From positions 186,001-250,000 of the forward strand of contig NZ_JAAGOA010000009.1 in the NCBI RefSeq assembly GCF_010550675.1: 64,000 nt of DNA, in the 5' to 3' direction. The translations under genes and the position numbers were made by a program. How positions within the stretch are numbered: position 1 is the first letter of the stretch; each line of letters begins with the position of its first letter. The stretch comes from Phytoactinopolyspora halotolerans (GTDB lineage: Bacteria > Actinomycetota > Actinomycetes > Jiangellales > Jiangellaceae). The notes below the pieces were generated by a model. It was not told the DNA's origin, made no database searches, and saw only the letters and a program-made list of their open reading frames with translations. Of the stretch, positions 25,504 to 33,879 are shown one piece after another.

Positions 25504-27740
25504 TACCGGACCTCCCGTCCGGTGGCGATGGCGGAGACCACGCGGGCCGCGTCCGCGGCGCCGTTACCCGGATGTGCCACTGCCGCCGCCCGCCGCATGC
25601 GCCGTGCCCGCACCGGGTCCAGCAGGGTGTTCAGGGCGTGCACGAAGCCGGCCGACCACACGTCGTCGACATGCAGTCCGAAGCCGCCCAGCGTGGCGGT
25701 CCGCGCCCGCAACGCCTGGTCGTCCAGGCTGCCGGTCTGCCGGGCCATGAACACACACGGCGTGCCGGCCAGGACGATCTCGTGGAAGGTGTTGTACCCG
25801 GTGGTGGACACCGCCGCGTCGAACGCGTGCAGATACCGGGCGACCGGATAGATCGGTTTCATCACCACACCGTCGATCTGCGGCAGCCGGTCGGCGTGCA
25901 GCACGTGTTCGGGAGCGAACAGCGTCGCGCCCGGCCGTCGTCGTCGCACGTTGTCCCGGACGTGCGTGATAAGGCGGACCAGATCCTGCGTGGTGTCGGC
26001 GGACATGTTCAGCAGGATCGCGGCACCGTCACCGGGAAGGCCCAGCTCGTGCCGGGCCTCGTCCCGGGCCGGCATCTGGTCGGTGTCCACCAGGTTGATC
26101 GGGCCGACGTGGTGGATGTTCTCGTGCGGCATCCGCGTGGTCGCTCCGCGGTCCATGGCCGCGGCGAGGTCGAGCGGCTCCAGGATGTGGTCGAACAGGT
26201 GCGAGTACTTCGCCCCGCCAGGCCGCCGGCCGGCCCGCCACAGTCCTCGCCGTACCCACATGGTCCGTAGCCCCGGATACTCGGCGGCGATCTCGAACAG
26301 CAGTGGCGGCGGGTTCACGTGGTCGACCACCACCAGCTCCGGCCGTAGCCGCTGCACCAGCTGCCGCAACCGGATCCGGAGCAGCTCCCGCCAGGCGAAG
26401 CGATCCAGGCCGAGCCGTTTCCAGGATGGGAAGTACTCCGCGGGCACGCCGGATCCGCTGGCGATCCCATACGCCTCGGACATGGTCAGCATGAACGGCA
26501 TCACGTCCGGCGAGCACCGGGTGGCGATGGCCAGCATGCGCGAGATGTGCCCCAGGCCGTGGCCGTTGTCGGTGAAGAAGACGACCCGCCGGCGCGGGCG
26601 GGCACGCGGCGAGTCCGGTCGAGCCGGGACGGTGTCGGCGGCGCCGGGCGCGGTGCGGCTCCGGAACGGCGCCGTCCGGCCTTCCGAGGCCGACGGCGGG
26701 CCGATCAGCCGCGCGATCCGGGCCACGTATGCCTCCGGACCGAACCGTTCCCGTACGGTCTGCCAGCCTGCCTCGCGCCGCTCTGCCAGCATGCCAGGAT
26801 CGTCGGCCAGCCGTTTCACGATCCCCTGCACGTCGTCCGGCTCCGCGTACAGCGCTCCGGGTCCGAACACCGCGCGCAAGTACTCCGGCAGTATCGTCAC
26901 CGCGCCGGTGGCGATCGCCTCCAACGGTGCCCGCCCGAACGCCTCCACCCACCGGGGGTGGTGGAAATACGGGTAGACGTCGACGTCGGCGAGGAAGCTA
27001 CGCGGGTGGCGCGCGCCGAACGGCTCCACCGTCCACGTCGCCGGCAGCTCGCCCAGGACGGCGGCCGCCGTCCTGGCGCCGCCCATCACCCGCACCTGAT
27101 ACTCCGGCGACGACGGGTACGCCGCGAGGATCTCCCTCGCGCTCTCCGGCCATTTCGCCCGGTCATCGCGGGAGTGCCGGCCGAGCAGGAACGGCCGGCG
27201 CAGGGTGTTCGCCCGGGGCAGCCGCCACTGATCCAGGTCGACGATGTTCGCCCAGGTCTCGGCCGAGACGTCCAGCGTGCTGGTCAACTTGCGCAGCTCG
27301 CCGCGGACCACGTCGCTGAGCGGAACCCACTCCCAGCGCCGGCCGAACACGTCCGCCAGAGTCGCGTCCACCTCGTCCGGGTTGTAAGCCATCTTCGAGA
27401 TCGCCGCGTCCACGTGCACCGCGTTGGCCACCAGCACCGCGCGCTCGGCGTGCAGCCGGACCGGTGCGGGTTGCGCCTCCAGGAACAGCGACGGACCGCG
27501 CGCCAGCGCCAGAGCGCACCGCACCCCGTCGTCCGGCCGTACCCACTCCACCAGCCCTTCGTCCAGCAGCTCCCGGATGCTGACGTCGACGATCCGGGCG
27601 CCCTTCGAGTTCGACACGTACGGCATCAGGCCGGTGGTATACCCGCGCCGAGCGTGCGCCCGGATCTCCTGAGCCAGGGACTTGTTGCCGCCACCGACCA
27701 GCCGGGGGTCGGTGACGACCACGATGTCGTAGCTGCGCAT
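25503..27740 (-). CDS. Double-domain glycosyltransferase, second copy
   Basis: A 745-residue paralogue of the protein at 22284-24548. N-terminal GT4-like module (DIVVVTDPRLVGGGNKSLAQ, WTVEPFGARHPRSFLADVDV, WVEAFGRAPLEAIATGAVTI), a linker near residues 355-395, then a MurG-like module (VVFFTDNGHGLGHISRMLAI, TTGYNTFHEIVLAGTPCVFM). The start at 27740 shares one base with the stop of the methyltransferase gene (TGATG). Likely a cytoplasmic enzyme of surface-polysaccharide or glycolipid synthesis working with its coupled 143-residue partner. Sequence divergence from the first copy suggests different acceptors or donors. Confidence 0.85.
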   Translation of the reverse strand: MRSYDIVVVTDPRLVGGGNKSLAQEIRAHARRGYTTGLMPYVSNSKGARIVDVSIRELLDEGLVEWVRPDDGVRCALALARGPSLFLEAQPAPVRLHAERAVLVANAVHVDAAISKMAYNPDEVDATLADVFGRRWEWVPLSDVVRGELRKLTSTLDVSAETWANIVDLDQWRLPRANTLRRPFLLGRHSRDDRAKWPESAREILAAYPSSPEYQVRVMGGARTAAAVLGELPATWTVEPFGARHPRSFLADVDVYPYFHHPRWVEAFGRAPLEAIATGAVTILPEYLRAVFGPGALYAEPDDVQGIVKRLADDPGMLAERREAGWQTVRERFGPEAYVARIARLIGPPSASEGRTAPFRSRTAPGAADTVPARPDSPRARPRRRVVFFTDNGHGLGHISRMLAIATRCSPDVMPFMLTMSEAYGIASGSGVPAEYFPSWKRLGLDRFAWRELLRIRLRQLVQRLRPELVVVDHVNPPPLLFEIAAEYPGLRTMWVRRGLWRAGRRPGGAKYSHLFDHILEPLDLAAAMDRGATTRMPHENIHHVGPINLVDTDQMPARDEARHELGLPGDGAAILLNMSADTTQDLVRLITHVRDNVRRRRPGATLFAPEHVLHADRLPQIDGVVMKPIYPVARYLHAFDAAVSTTGYNTFHEIVLAGTPCVFMARQTGSLDDQALRARTATLGGFGLHVDDVWSAGFVHALNTLLDPVRARRMRRAAAVAHPGNGAADAARVVSAIATGREVR

Positions 27741-28846
27741 CAGGCCACCTCCGCCCCGGGGCGGGTGTACCGCAGGACCGCCTGCGCGCCGACCAGCACC
27801 GGCTCCCGGCGCAGCCCCGGGACCGTCTCCAGCCATCGGTCCACGATCTTCTGTTCGCTGCTGCGGTCCGTGTCGTCCAGGACGACCAGCGCGTCGTCGG
27901 CGAGATGCTCGAGCAGTACCGGCAGCGCGGGGTAACGGGCATGACGTCCAGTGACCTTCGGCGGGCCGTCCACCACGAGCATGTCGATACCGTCGAGGTC
28001 GGCCAGCGCCGACCGGTCATACCAGGCGAACTCCTCGTCCCCCAACCGCAGCGGGGTGAGCGGCGCGTGCCGGACCTCGGTGCTGTCCCGGTTGCCGTGC
28101 AGGTCGACAGCGGCACGGGCGTGCCCGGCGAACTCGTCCAGATGATCCACCGAGACCAGGCGTCCCGTGCCGGCCGCTTCCAGCGCGTATCCGAGCCAGA
28201 CCGTCGACGTGCCGCTGCCCAGCTCGACCACCAGTTCGGGCCGGTCCCGCTGCACCAGGGCATACAGGTTGAGCAGCCCGGTGGCGTCGAGCGCCCAGCG
28301 TCCGGACGACGGCATGGGCTGCCGCGGCGACACCCTGGAGAACAGCTGTAACAGTGCCTCCACCTCTCGCGTCTGATCCCGGATCACGCCGAACACCTCC
28401 TTGCGGAATCCGGCGTGAGTCTGCCGTTGCCGCGCCGCCTCCTCTTCGAGGCGGACGACGCCGTCCTCGACGGTGCCGAGGCGATCGCTTGCGCCGTGGG
28501 CCGCGTGCACCGCCTCGAGCAGTCGGGCGTCGCCGGACTCGACGGCGTCGATGATCCGTGCAGCATTCTCGGTCAGCGACGAACGCGACGCGGTCGCTTC
28601 GCGTTTCTGTTGGGTAAAAAGTCCGTCAACGCGTTTGGAGAGGACCGCCTGCCGGCGTTCCAGATTCCTGGCGCGTCCGGACACATCGACCAGAATCAGC
28701 ACGGCCGCGCACAGCAGCATTCCTGCAGCGGCGGCCGCTATTCGCCATTGCCCGCCCGCCGACGCGCCCACCGACGAAGCGCCGAGTACGGCACACATCA
28801 GCGCCAACACGCGCTGACGACGCGAGGAAAGAAGCACGAAGTCCAC
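27740..28846 (-). CDS. Membrane-anchored class I SAM methyltransferase
   Basis: A 368-residue protein starting at GTG 28846; a -10-like TAAAGT lies 5 nt before it and no ribosome binding site is seen, so it may be leaderless. Two hydrophobic segments (about 12-32 and 35-55) are followed by a long coiled-coil-like region (about 58-150) and a Methyltransf_24-type domain (about 170-360) with the SAM motif VVELGSGTSTVWLGYAL and acidic motifs LVSVDHLDEF and DMLVVDGPPK. It probably O-methylates a sugar of the surface glycan at the membrane. First gene of the minus-strand unit that contains the glycosyltransferases. Confidence 0.8.
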   Translation of the reverse strand: MDFVLLSSRRQRVLALMCAVLGASSVGASAGGQWRIAAAAAGMLLCAAVLILVDVSGRARNLERRQAVLSKRVDGLFTQQKREATASRSSLTENAARIIDAVESGDARLLEAVHAAHGASDRLGTVEDGVVRLEEEAARQRQTHAGFRKEVFGVIRDQTREVEALLQLFSRVSPRQPMPSSGRWALDATGLLNLYALVQRDRPELVVELGSGTSTVWLGYALEAAGTGRLVSVDHLDEFAGHARAAVDLHGNRDSTEVRHAPLTPLRLGDEEFAWYDRSALADLDGIDMLVVDGPPKVTGRHARYPALPVLLEHLADDALVVLDDTDRSSEQKIVDRWLETVPGLRREPVLVGAQAVLRYTRPGAEVA

Positions 28847-28851
28847 CCATC

Positions 28852-29205
28852 ACTTTACGCCGACAATCTCGAACGCCGTCCATCTCGGCCGTCGACACCC
28901 TGTGCCCGTGATGCCGTCGAACGATAGCAGGGCCACGGACCGGACCCGCCACACGAAATCCGCCGGGTGCGAGCGCCGGCCACCGCATGCCGGGCCTGCC
29001 CACACCGCTCCTGACCTGCATGCTGAAGCGGATCTCTGGATGTACAGGCGCACTGCACCCGAGTCTGACCGGCCTGTGTGAGAATATTGCCAGAACGTCG
29101 CGAGAATTCCGTTCGCTTAACATTCTTTTAGCACAATCTCAGGAATCCGGAAACATACCGCCAGCCCACCGGCCGACATGACGGGAGATGAATTCCGGCA
29201 GCCAC
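28852..29205. other. Non-coding divergent promoter region of the glycan locus
   Basis: About 350 bp without a supportable gene between the methyltransferase (minus) and the sulfotransferase (plus). ACTTTA at 28852-28857 is a -10 element (TAAAGT) for the minus-strand gene. An unusually A/T-rich patch lies at about 29080-29150. Several short frames exist but none has a ribosome binding site or family features. Confidence 0.5.
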
Positions 29206-29233
29206 TGGACAGCCGTGGCCACACCGTTACACT
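29206..29233 (+). promoter_or_regulatory. Promoter of the sulfotransferase gene (leaderless)
   Basis: TGGACA (29206-29211) and TACACT (29228-29233) are separated by 16 bp. The ATG at 29240 follows the -10 by 6 nt without a ribosome binding site, so the mRNA should be leaderless. Confidence 0.6.
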
Positions 29234-29239
29234 CGTCGA

Positions 29240-29995
29240 ATGCCAGTCCCCACATTCTTGGTTATCGGTGCGATGAAATCCGGCACATCCAGCCTGCACG
29301 ACTATCTGGGCCAGCATCCGGACGTCTTCACCACACGGCGGAAGGAGCTGGATTTCTTCTGCCGCAAATACCAGCGCGGGCTGCCGTGGTACGAGGCGCA
29401 GTTCGCCCGCGCCGCCGATTCCAAGGCCGCGGGCGAATCAAGCCCCAACTACCTCAAGGCGCATATCTGGCCCAGAACGGCCGCCCGCATCCACCACGTC
29501 GTCCCGGATGCGAAGCTCATCTGCGTCCTGCGCAACCCGATCGACCGGACCCTGTCCAACTACCTGCACGACGTGCGCCGGGGACGGGAGAAGGGCTCGT
29601 TCTCCGAGCAGCTCGCCACCGACAGCAAGATCCTCATGACCTCCCGGTACGCCTGGCAGCTCGAGCGCTACCTCGCGCTGTTCGATCCCGCCCAGATCAC
29701 GCTGGTCGGAACGGAACGACTCGCCCGAGAGCCACAGCAGGTCCTGACGCATCTGTTCCGCTTCATCGGCGTGGACGACGGCGTCGCCGTCGACACCGCA
29801 CGGCGCTCCAACGTCACCGCATCCAGACTGGCGGCATCGGGCCGCACGGTGCCGGACGACCCGGCACTGGTGATCGACGACAACGGCATCTCTCTGACCG
29901 ACACCATGCGGGCGCGGCTCGCCGAGATCTTCGCCCCGGACGTGGCACGCCTGAGTGAGCTGTGGCCGGACGCACCGCGCTGGGATCTTGCCTGA
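29240..29995 (+). CDS. PAPS-dependent sulfotransferase
   Basis: A 251-residue cytoplasmic enzyme that transfers sulfate from PAPS to a hydroxyl or amine. The 5'-phosphosulfate loop is IGAMKSGTSSLHDYL at residues 8-22 and the 3'-phosphate-binding segment is LICVLRNPIDRTLSNYLHD. Length and motifs fit the bacterial/heparan-type sulfotransferase family. It stands at the head of a plus-strand group with two methyltransferases inside a surface-glycan locus, so a sulfated glycan or glycolipid is the likely product. The CysH-type reductase 15 kb away consumes the same kind of activated sulfate but is probably unrelated. Confidence 0.88.
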   Translation: MPVPTFLVIGAMKSGTSSLHDYLGQHPDVFTTRRKELDFFCRKYQRGLPWYEAQFARAADSKAAGESSPNYLKAHIWPRTAARIHHVVPDAKLICVLRNPIDRTLSNYLHDVRRGREKGSFSEQLATDSKILMTSRYAWQLERYLALFDPAQITLVGTERLAREPQQVLTHLFRFIGVDDGVAVDTARRSNVTASRLAASGRTVPDDPALVIDDNGISLTDTMRARLAEIFAPDVARLSELWPDAPRWDLA

Positions 29996-30045
29996 CCACC
30001 GCCGGTCTCCCCGCCCCATCCCGCCACAGACCCTGAGGAGAACAG

Positions 30046-30753
30046 ATGAAGTTCGACGACGTCGAAGACGTCATCGCCGGCGTCCAGTACATGAAGACCG
30101 AGCAAGGCAGGCTTGTCTACGACTTCCTGGTGGAGAACAAGCTCGGCCGCATCCTCGAGCTCGGCTTCGCTCACGGCAAGTCCACCTGCTACTTCGCCGC
30201 GGCGGCGGACGAGATCGGCGGCGACGCCCACGTGCTGACCTTCGACCGGGACTCCGCCCGCCGGCGCGATCCCAACATCCACGAGTTGCTCGAACGCACC
30301 GGACTCACCGAGCGCGTCACGCCGGTCTACGCGGAGACGTCATACACGTGGGACCTGATGAAACTGCTCGATCAGGACCCGCAGCCCAGGTTCGACTTCG
30401 CCTACATCGACGGCGGGCACACCTGGGACGTCAGCGGCTTCGCGTTCTTCCTGGTGGACCTCTTGCTGGCACCGGGCGGATGGGTGCTCTTCGACGACCT
30501 GGACTGGACCCTCGGCGGCTCCAAGCACATGCGCAAACAGCCCTGGGTGAAGGAGCTACCGGAGGAGCAGCGTCGCACCCCGCAGGTGCGCAAGGTCTTC
30601 GAGCTCCTGGTCCGGACCCATCCCGGCTACGTCGACGTCCACGAGCGCGACGGCTGGGGCTGGGCCCGCAAACGACCGGACACCACCCGGATCAGCGATC
30701 GCGGAACAGGCAAGCGCGGCTTGCTCAGCGCCCTCAAGCCATCATCGCCCTAA
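30046..30753 (+). CDS. Class I SAM methyltransferase (Methyltransf_24-like)
   Basis: A 235-residue protein, 50 bp after the sulfotransferase, with a GAGGAG ribosome binding site. SAM-binding features are RILELGFAHGKSTCYFAAAA and the acidic motif LTFDRDSARR; FDFAYIDGGHTWDVSG is the class signature near the catalytic region, and WVLFDDLDW follows. No membrane segment. The family includes sugar O-methyltransferases with metal dependence. Position suggests it decorates the same glycan as the sulfotransferase. Confidence 0.82.
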   Translation: MKFDDVEDVIAGVQYMKTEQGRLVYDFLVENKLGRILELGFAHGKSTCYFAAAADEIGGDAHVLTFDRDSARRRDPNIHELLERTGLTERVTPVYAETSYTWDLMKLLDQDPQPRFDFAYIDGGHTWDVSGFAFFLVDLLLAPGGWVLFDDLDWTLGGSKHMRKQPWVKELPEEQRRTPQVRKVFELLVRTHPGYVDVHERDGWGWARKRPDTTRISDRGTGKRGLLSALKPSSP

Positions 30754-30884
30754 CAGTGAACGATGGAGCCACACAGCGGAGCCTAGGCGATTCGCCGGAC
30801 CACTTCCCTGATCTGCGCATTCAGACCGGCCGCCGGCGAAATCCGATTGTTGTGGCGTGGTCAGACTCGCTACGCTCGGACGCC

Positions 30885-31682
30885 GTGACTGGCAGTGCAG
30901 GGCCCGTGCGTTTCGGCCATCTCGAGTTCAATTCTCCCATCGCCACATGGCGCGTCGAGCGCCTTGTGCGCGAATTGGCCGGTGCCGACCCGAGGATGGT
31001 GGTCGATTTCGGTTGTGGCCTGGGGGCGCTGCTACGTCGGATCGCGTCGGCGGCTCCGCAAGCGCGATGCCTCGGCGTGGATATCGATGCCGAATTGCTG
31101 GAATCAGCGCGGAAGACGACCGCAGATACGGGTCTGGATGATCGGGTGAGCTTCGTGGAGGGCGATGCCTCCGGCTGGGAGGGTCCAGCGCCCGATCTGG
31201 CCGTGTGTATCGGCGCCTCGCACGCGTGGGGGTCTACTGATGCCGCGTTGTCGGCGTTGGCCGGCTTGGTGGAGCCGGGCGGGTGGGTGCTCTTCGCCGA
31301 CGGATTCTGGGAACGACCGCCGACAGACGCCGAGCTCGCCTCGATGTGGGAGGGCACGTCAGCCGACGATTGGCACGACCTGGCAGGACTGACCGATTCG
31401 GCGATCGCGGCAGGACTGCGGCCGATGCGTGTCGAGGCGGTAGAGCGGTCGGAATGGGACGATTTCGAGTCGGGTTTTCTGGCAGACATGGAGTCGTGGC
31501 TGGTCGAGCATCCCGGCGATCCGCGCGCTGACGAAATCCGGGCGCGCGCCGACGCACATCGGGGCTATTGGTTGCGCGGGCACCGCGGCCTGCTCGGGTT
31601 CGCATACTTGACCCTGCGGCGACCGGTAATGTCACGCGAGATCCACGGGACACCTAGCCCACACGCCGTACCGCTCGGCTGA
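30885..31682 (+). CDS. Class I SAM methyltransferase
   Basis: A 265-residue protein with a standard methyltransferase motif I (MVVDFGCGLGALLRRIAS), motif II (CLGVDIDAELLESA) and a post-motif region (WVLFADGFWERPP). The start is uncertain: I chose GTG 30885 because coding-like sequence begins there, about 130 bp after the previous stop; the frame is open further upstream. The 3' end overlaps the convergent acyltransferase gene by 29 bp. Related proteins act on small molecules; the substrate cannot be read here. Confidence 0.75.
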   Translation: MTGSAGPVRFGHLEFNSPIATWRVERLVRELAGADPRMVVDFGCGLGALLRRIASAAPQARCLGVDIDAELLESARKTTADTGLDDRVSFVEGDASGWEGPAPDLAVCIGASHAWGSTDAALSALAGLVEPGGWVLFADGFWERPPTDAELASMWEGTSADDWHDLAGLTDSAIAAGLRPMRVEAVERSEWDDFESGFLADMESWLVEHPGDPRADEIRARADAHRGYWLRGHRGLLGFAYLTLRRPVMSREIHGTPSPHAVPLG

Positions 31683-33771
31683 TCCCCTCGTCCAGCGCGG
31701 CCGCGAGTGACGACGAGTACCGGCCGGTGAGGTGGTGCCTGTCCTGCCACACGATCACATTGCCGATCACCGCCGGACACCGTCCGTCCGGGCAGATGTA
31801 GTCCGTCATGTCCACCCAGGTGATCCCCTCGGTCCGCTCTCGTGCCAGCACGTCCGACCGGCCGTTGCGATTCAGGTCGCTCAACGCGTCGGACTCGCAC
31901 TCGTGCAGCGCATCGGGATTCTCGGCCACACATTCGGGAGTGGCGAAGGTACGCCACGGCGTATCCCGGATCACCACTACCTCCGCTCCACCGTCCCTGA
32001 TGGCCGACCAGGTCCGTTCCAGCCCGTCGGCCAGCACCTCGTCATTTTCGGTCTCTCCTAGGGTGCCGTCGTCGCTGTAGGCCTCGCGGGCGTTGCTCGC
32101 ACTCAGGACGACGACATCCGGCCGATCCGGCCCGGTGAAGACGTCCATGAGCCGGGCATTCCATTCGTCGCACGAGATGTAGGGCTCGCCGCCCCGCGCA
32201 AGCGTCACGTCGGAGAGCGCGCACGCGGACTTTGTGTACGTCTCCAGCCGCCACCCATGTGACGACGCGACTCTCTGCAGCGCGGGCTGCCACTGCGCCG
32301 CGTGTGAGTCACCGGCCAGTGCGATCTCGATCTCCGAGTCCGGATCGCCGTAGACGCAGCTGACCAGCTCGCTCGCCCTCTCTTGCTGGTGACAGCCGTC
32401 GGCGTAGACATCCGCGGCATCATCGACGGCCGCCACCGGATCGAGCGCGACATCGGCGACGACCGCGCGGCCACCATGCATCAGCGCCGCCGCTCCGGGG
32501 GCTTCCTCTTCGGACGGGTACGACACCGTCGGCACGGCCGACGCGACGACGACAGCGGCGCCGACGCCGACGGCCGTGCATGCCGTCCCCAGCCCGGCCG
32601 CTCGCCACGACGAGCCGGCGAAGAACCGTCCATGGTGGATCGGCTCCTCCACCACCCTGTAGGTCAACCACGCCGGGACCACCGAGAACCCCGCCGCCAG
32701 CACGGCGACCGGCCACCACAGTGTGCCGTCGTCGCGTCCCCACACCGCGGCGGCCGCCACCAGAACCGGCCAGTGCCACAGGTAGAGCGAGTACGAGAGC
32801 GCACCGACGTCGCGCATCACCGGCAGGTTCAACGCACGGCACGCGGTGTGCTCGCTCGTACCGATCCCGGCCGTGACCACAGCCGCGGCGCCGAGGGTGG
32901 GGACCAGCGCGGCCACCCCCGGGAACGCCGTCGTCTCATCGAACGTCACTGCCGCCCAGGTGATCGCTGCCAGGCCCGCCCAACTCAATGCTTCGGCTGG
33001 TACGCGGGGCAACCGGGCGAGACGGGGCGCCACGATCGCCAGGGCCGCACCGAGCGCCAGTTCCCAGGCACGCGTCGTCGTCACGAAATAGGCACGCCCC
33101 GGTTCGGCTTCGGTCAGCCAGGCCGACCAGCCCAGGGAGCATGCACCGAGCAGCAGAACGGAACCGAACATCGCTCGCCGGGGGCGCCATCCGCGGTGCC
33201 GCGCGATCGCGATCACCGCGATCACGACCAGCGGCCAGCCGATGTAGAACTGCTCCTCGACGGCCAGCGACCAGAAGTGCTGAACCGGGCTCGGGGCCGA
33301 CTCCGCGGCCAGGTAGTCCACCGATTCCTCGGCGAGCCGCCAGTTCATCACATACATCGCGCCGGCGAGCAGGTCCCAGGCGATGGACGGCCAGCGGGTG
33401 ACCGGCAACACCACCAGCACGGCCACCGCGACCGCCGTCAGTGTCACCGTCGCGGCCGGCAGTAGCCGCCGTACCCGGCGTGCCCAGAAGCGCCGGAGGT
33501 TCAGCCGCCCGGTGCTCTCCACCTCGCGGATCATCAGGCCGGTGATCAGGAACCCGGAGATGACGAAGAAGACGTCCACTCCCACGTATCCGCCCTGGAC
33601 ACCGGGGATGCCCGCGTGGAACGCCAGCACCAGGAGCACCGCGACGGCGCGCAGGCCCTGGATATCGCCCCGAAAGCCGGCGGCGCCCGGCCGACGTCTA
33701 CGCTCGGCCGGGATGGCAGGCGGAACGGGAGCAGGCTGGGCTGCCGGCATGGTGGTGCTCCCCATGGTCAC
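31654..33771 (-). CDS. Membrane O-acyltransferase with C-terminal SGNH domain (OafA-like)
   Basis: A 705-residue integral membrane protein. The N-terminal about 400 residues form an acyltransferase-3 domain with about ten membrane segments and the family motifs RGDIQGLRAVAVLLVLAFHA and VGVDVFFVISGFLITGLMI. The C-terminal extracytoplasmic SGNH-hydrolase-like domain has the nucleophile block EIALAGDSHAAQW and a late DRHHLTGRYS, giving the Asp-His pair. Such enzymes O-acetylate cell-surface polysaccharides or peptidoglycan, the SGNH domain completing transfer outside the membrane. Its place between the methyltransferases and UDP-glucose dehydrogenase fits modification of the glycan made by this locus. 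Confidence 0.9.
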   Translation of the reverse strand: MTMGSTTMPAAQPAPVPPAIPAERRRRPGAAGFRGDIQGLRAVAVLLVLAFHAGIPGVQGGYVGVDVFFVISGFLITGLMIREVESTGRLNLRRFWARRVRRLLPAATVTLTAVAVAVLVVLPVTRWPSIAWDLLAGAMYVMNWRLAEESVDYLAAESAPSPVQHFWSLAVEEQFYIGWPLVVIAVIAIARHRGWRPRRAMFGSVLLLGACSLGWSAWLTEAEPGRAYFVTTTRAWELALGAALAIVAPRLARLPRVPAEALSWAGLAAITWAAVTFDETTAFPGVAALVPTLGAAAVVTAGIGTSEHTACRALNLPVMRDVGALSYSLYLWHWPVLVAAAAVWGRDDGTLWWPVAVLAAGFSVVPAWLTYRVVEEPIHHGRFFAGSSWRAAGLGTACTAVGVGAAVVVASAVPTVSYPSEEEAPGAAALMHGGRAVVADVALDPVAAVDDAADVYADGCHQQERASELVSCVYGDPDSEIEIALAGDSHAAQWQPALQRVASSHGWRLETYTKSACALSDVTLARGGEPYISCDEWNARLMDVFTGPDRPDVVVLSASNAREAYSDDGTLGETENDEVLADGLERTWSAIRDGGAEVVVIRDTPWRTFATPECVAENPDALHECESDALSDLNRNGRSDVLARERTEGITWVDMTDYICPDGRCPAVIGNVIVWQDRHHLTGRYSSSLAAALDEGISRAVRRVG

Positions 33772-33879
33772 TCAACGGTCGGTCATGTCGGACCGCCGCA
33801 CCGTAACCGAGCAGCCTTTCCAGGATGTTTCAGCGTGATCGGGGAGCTTTACCCGCCCGGAACACGCCCGGGCGTGGTG

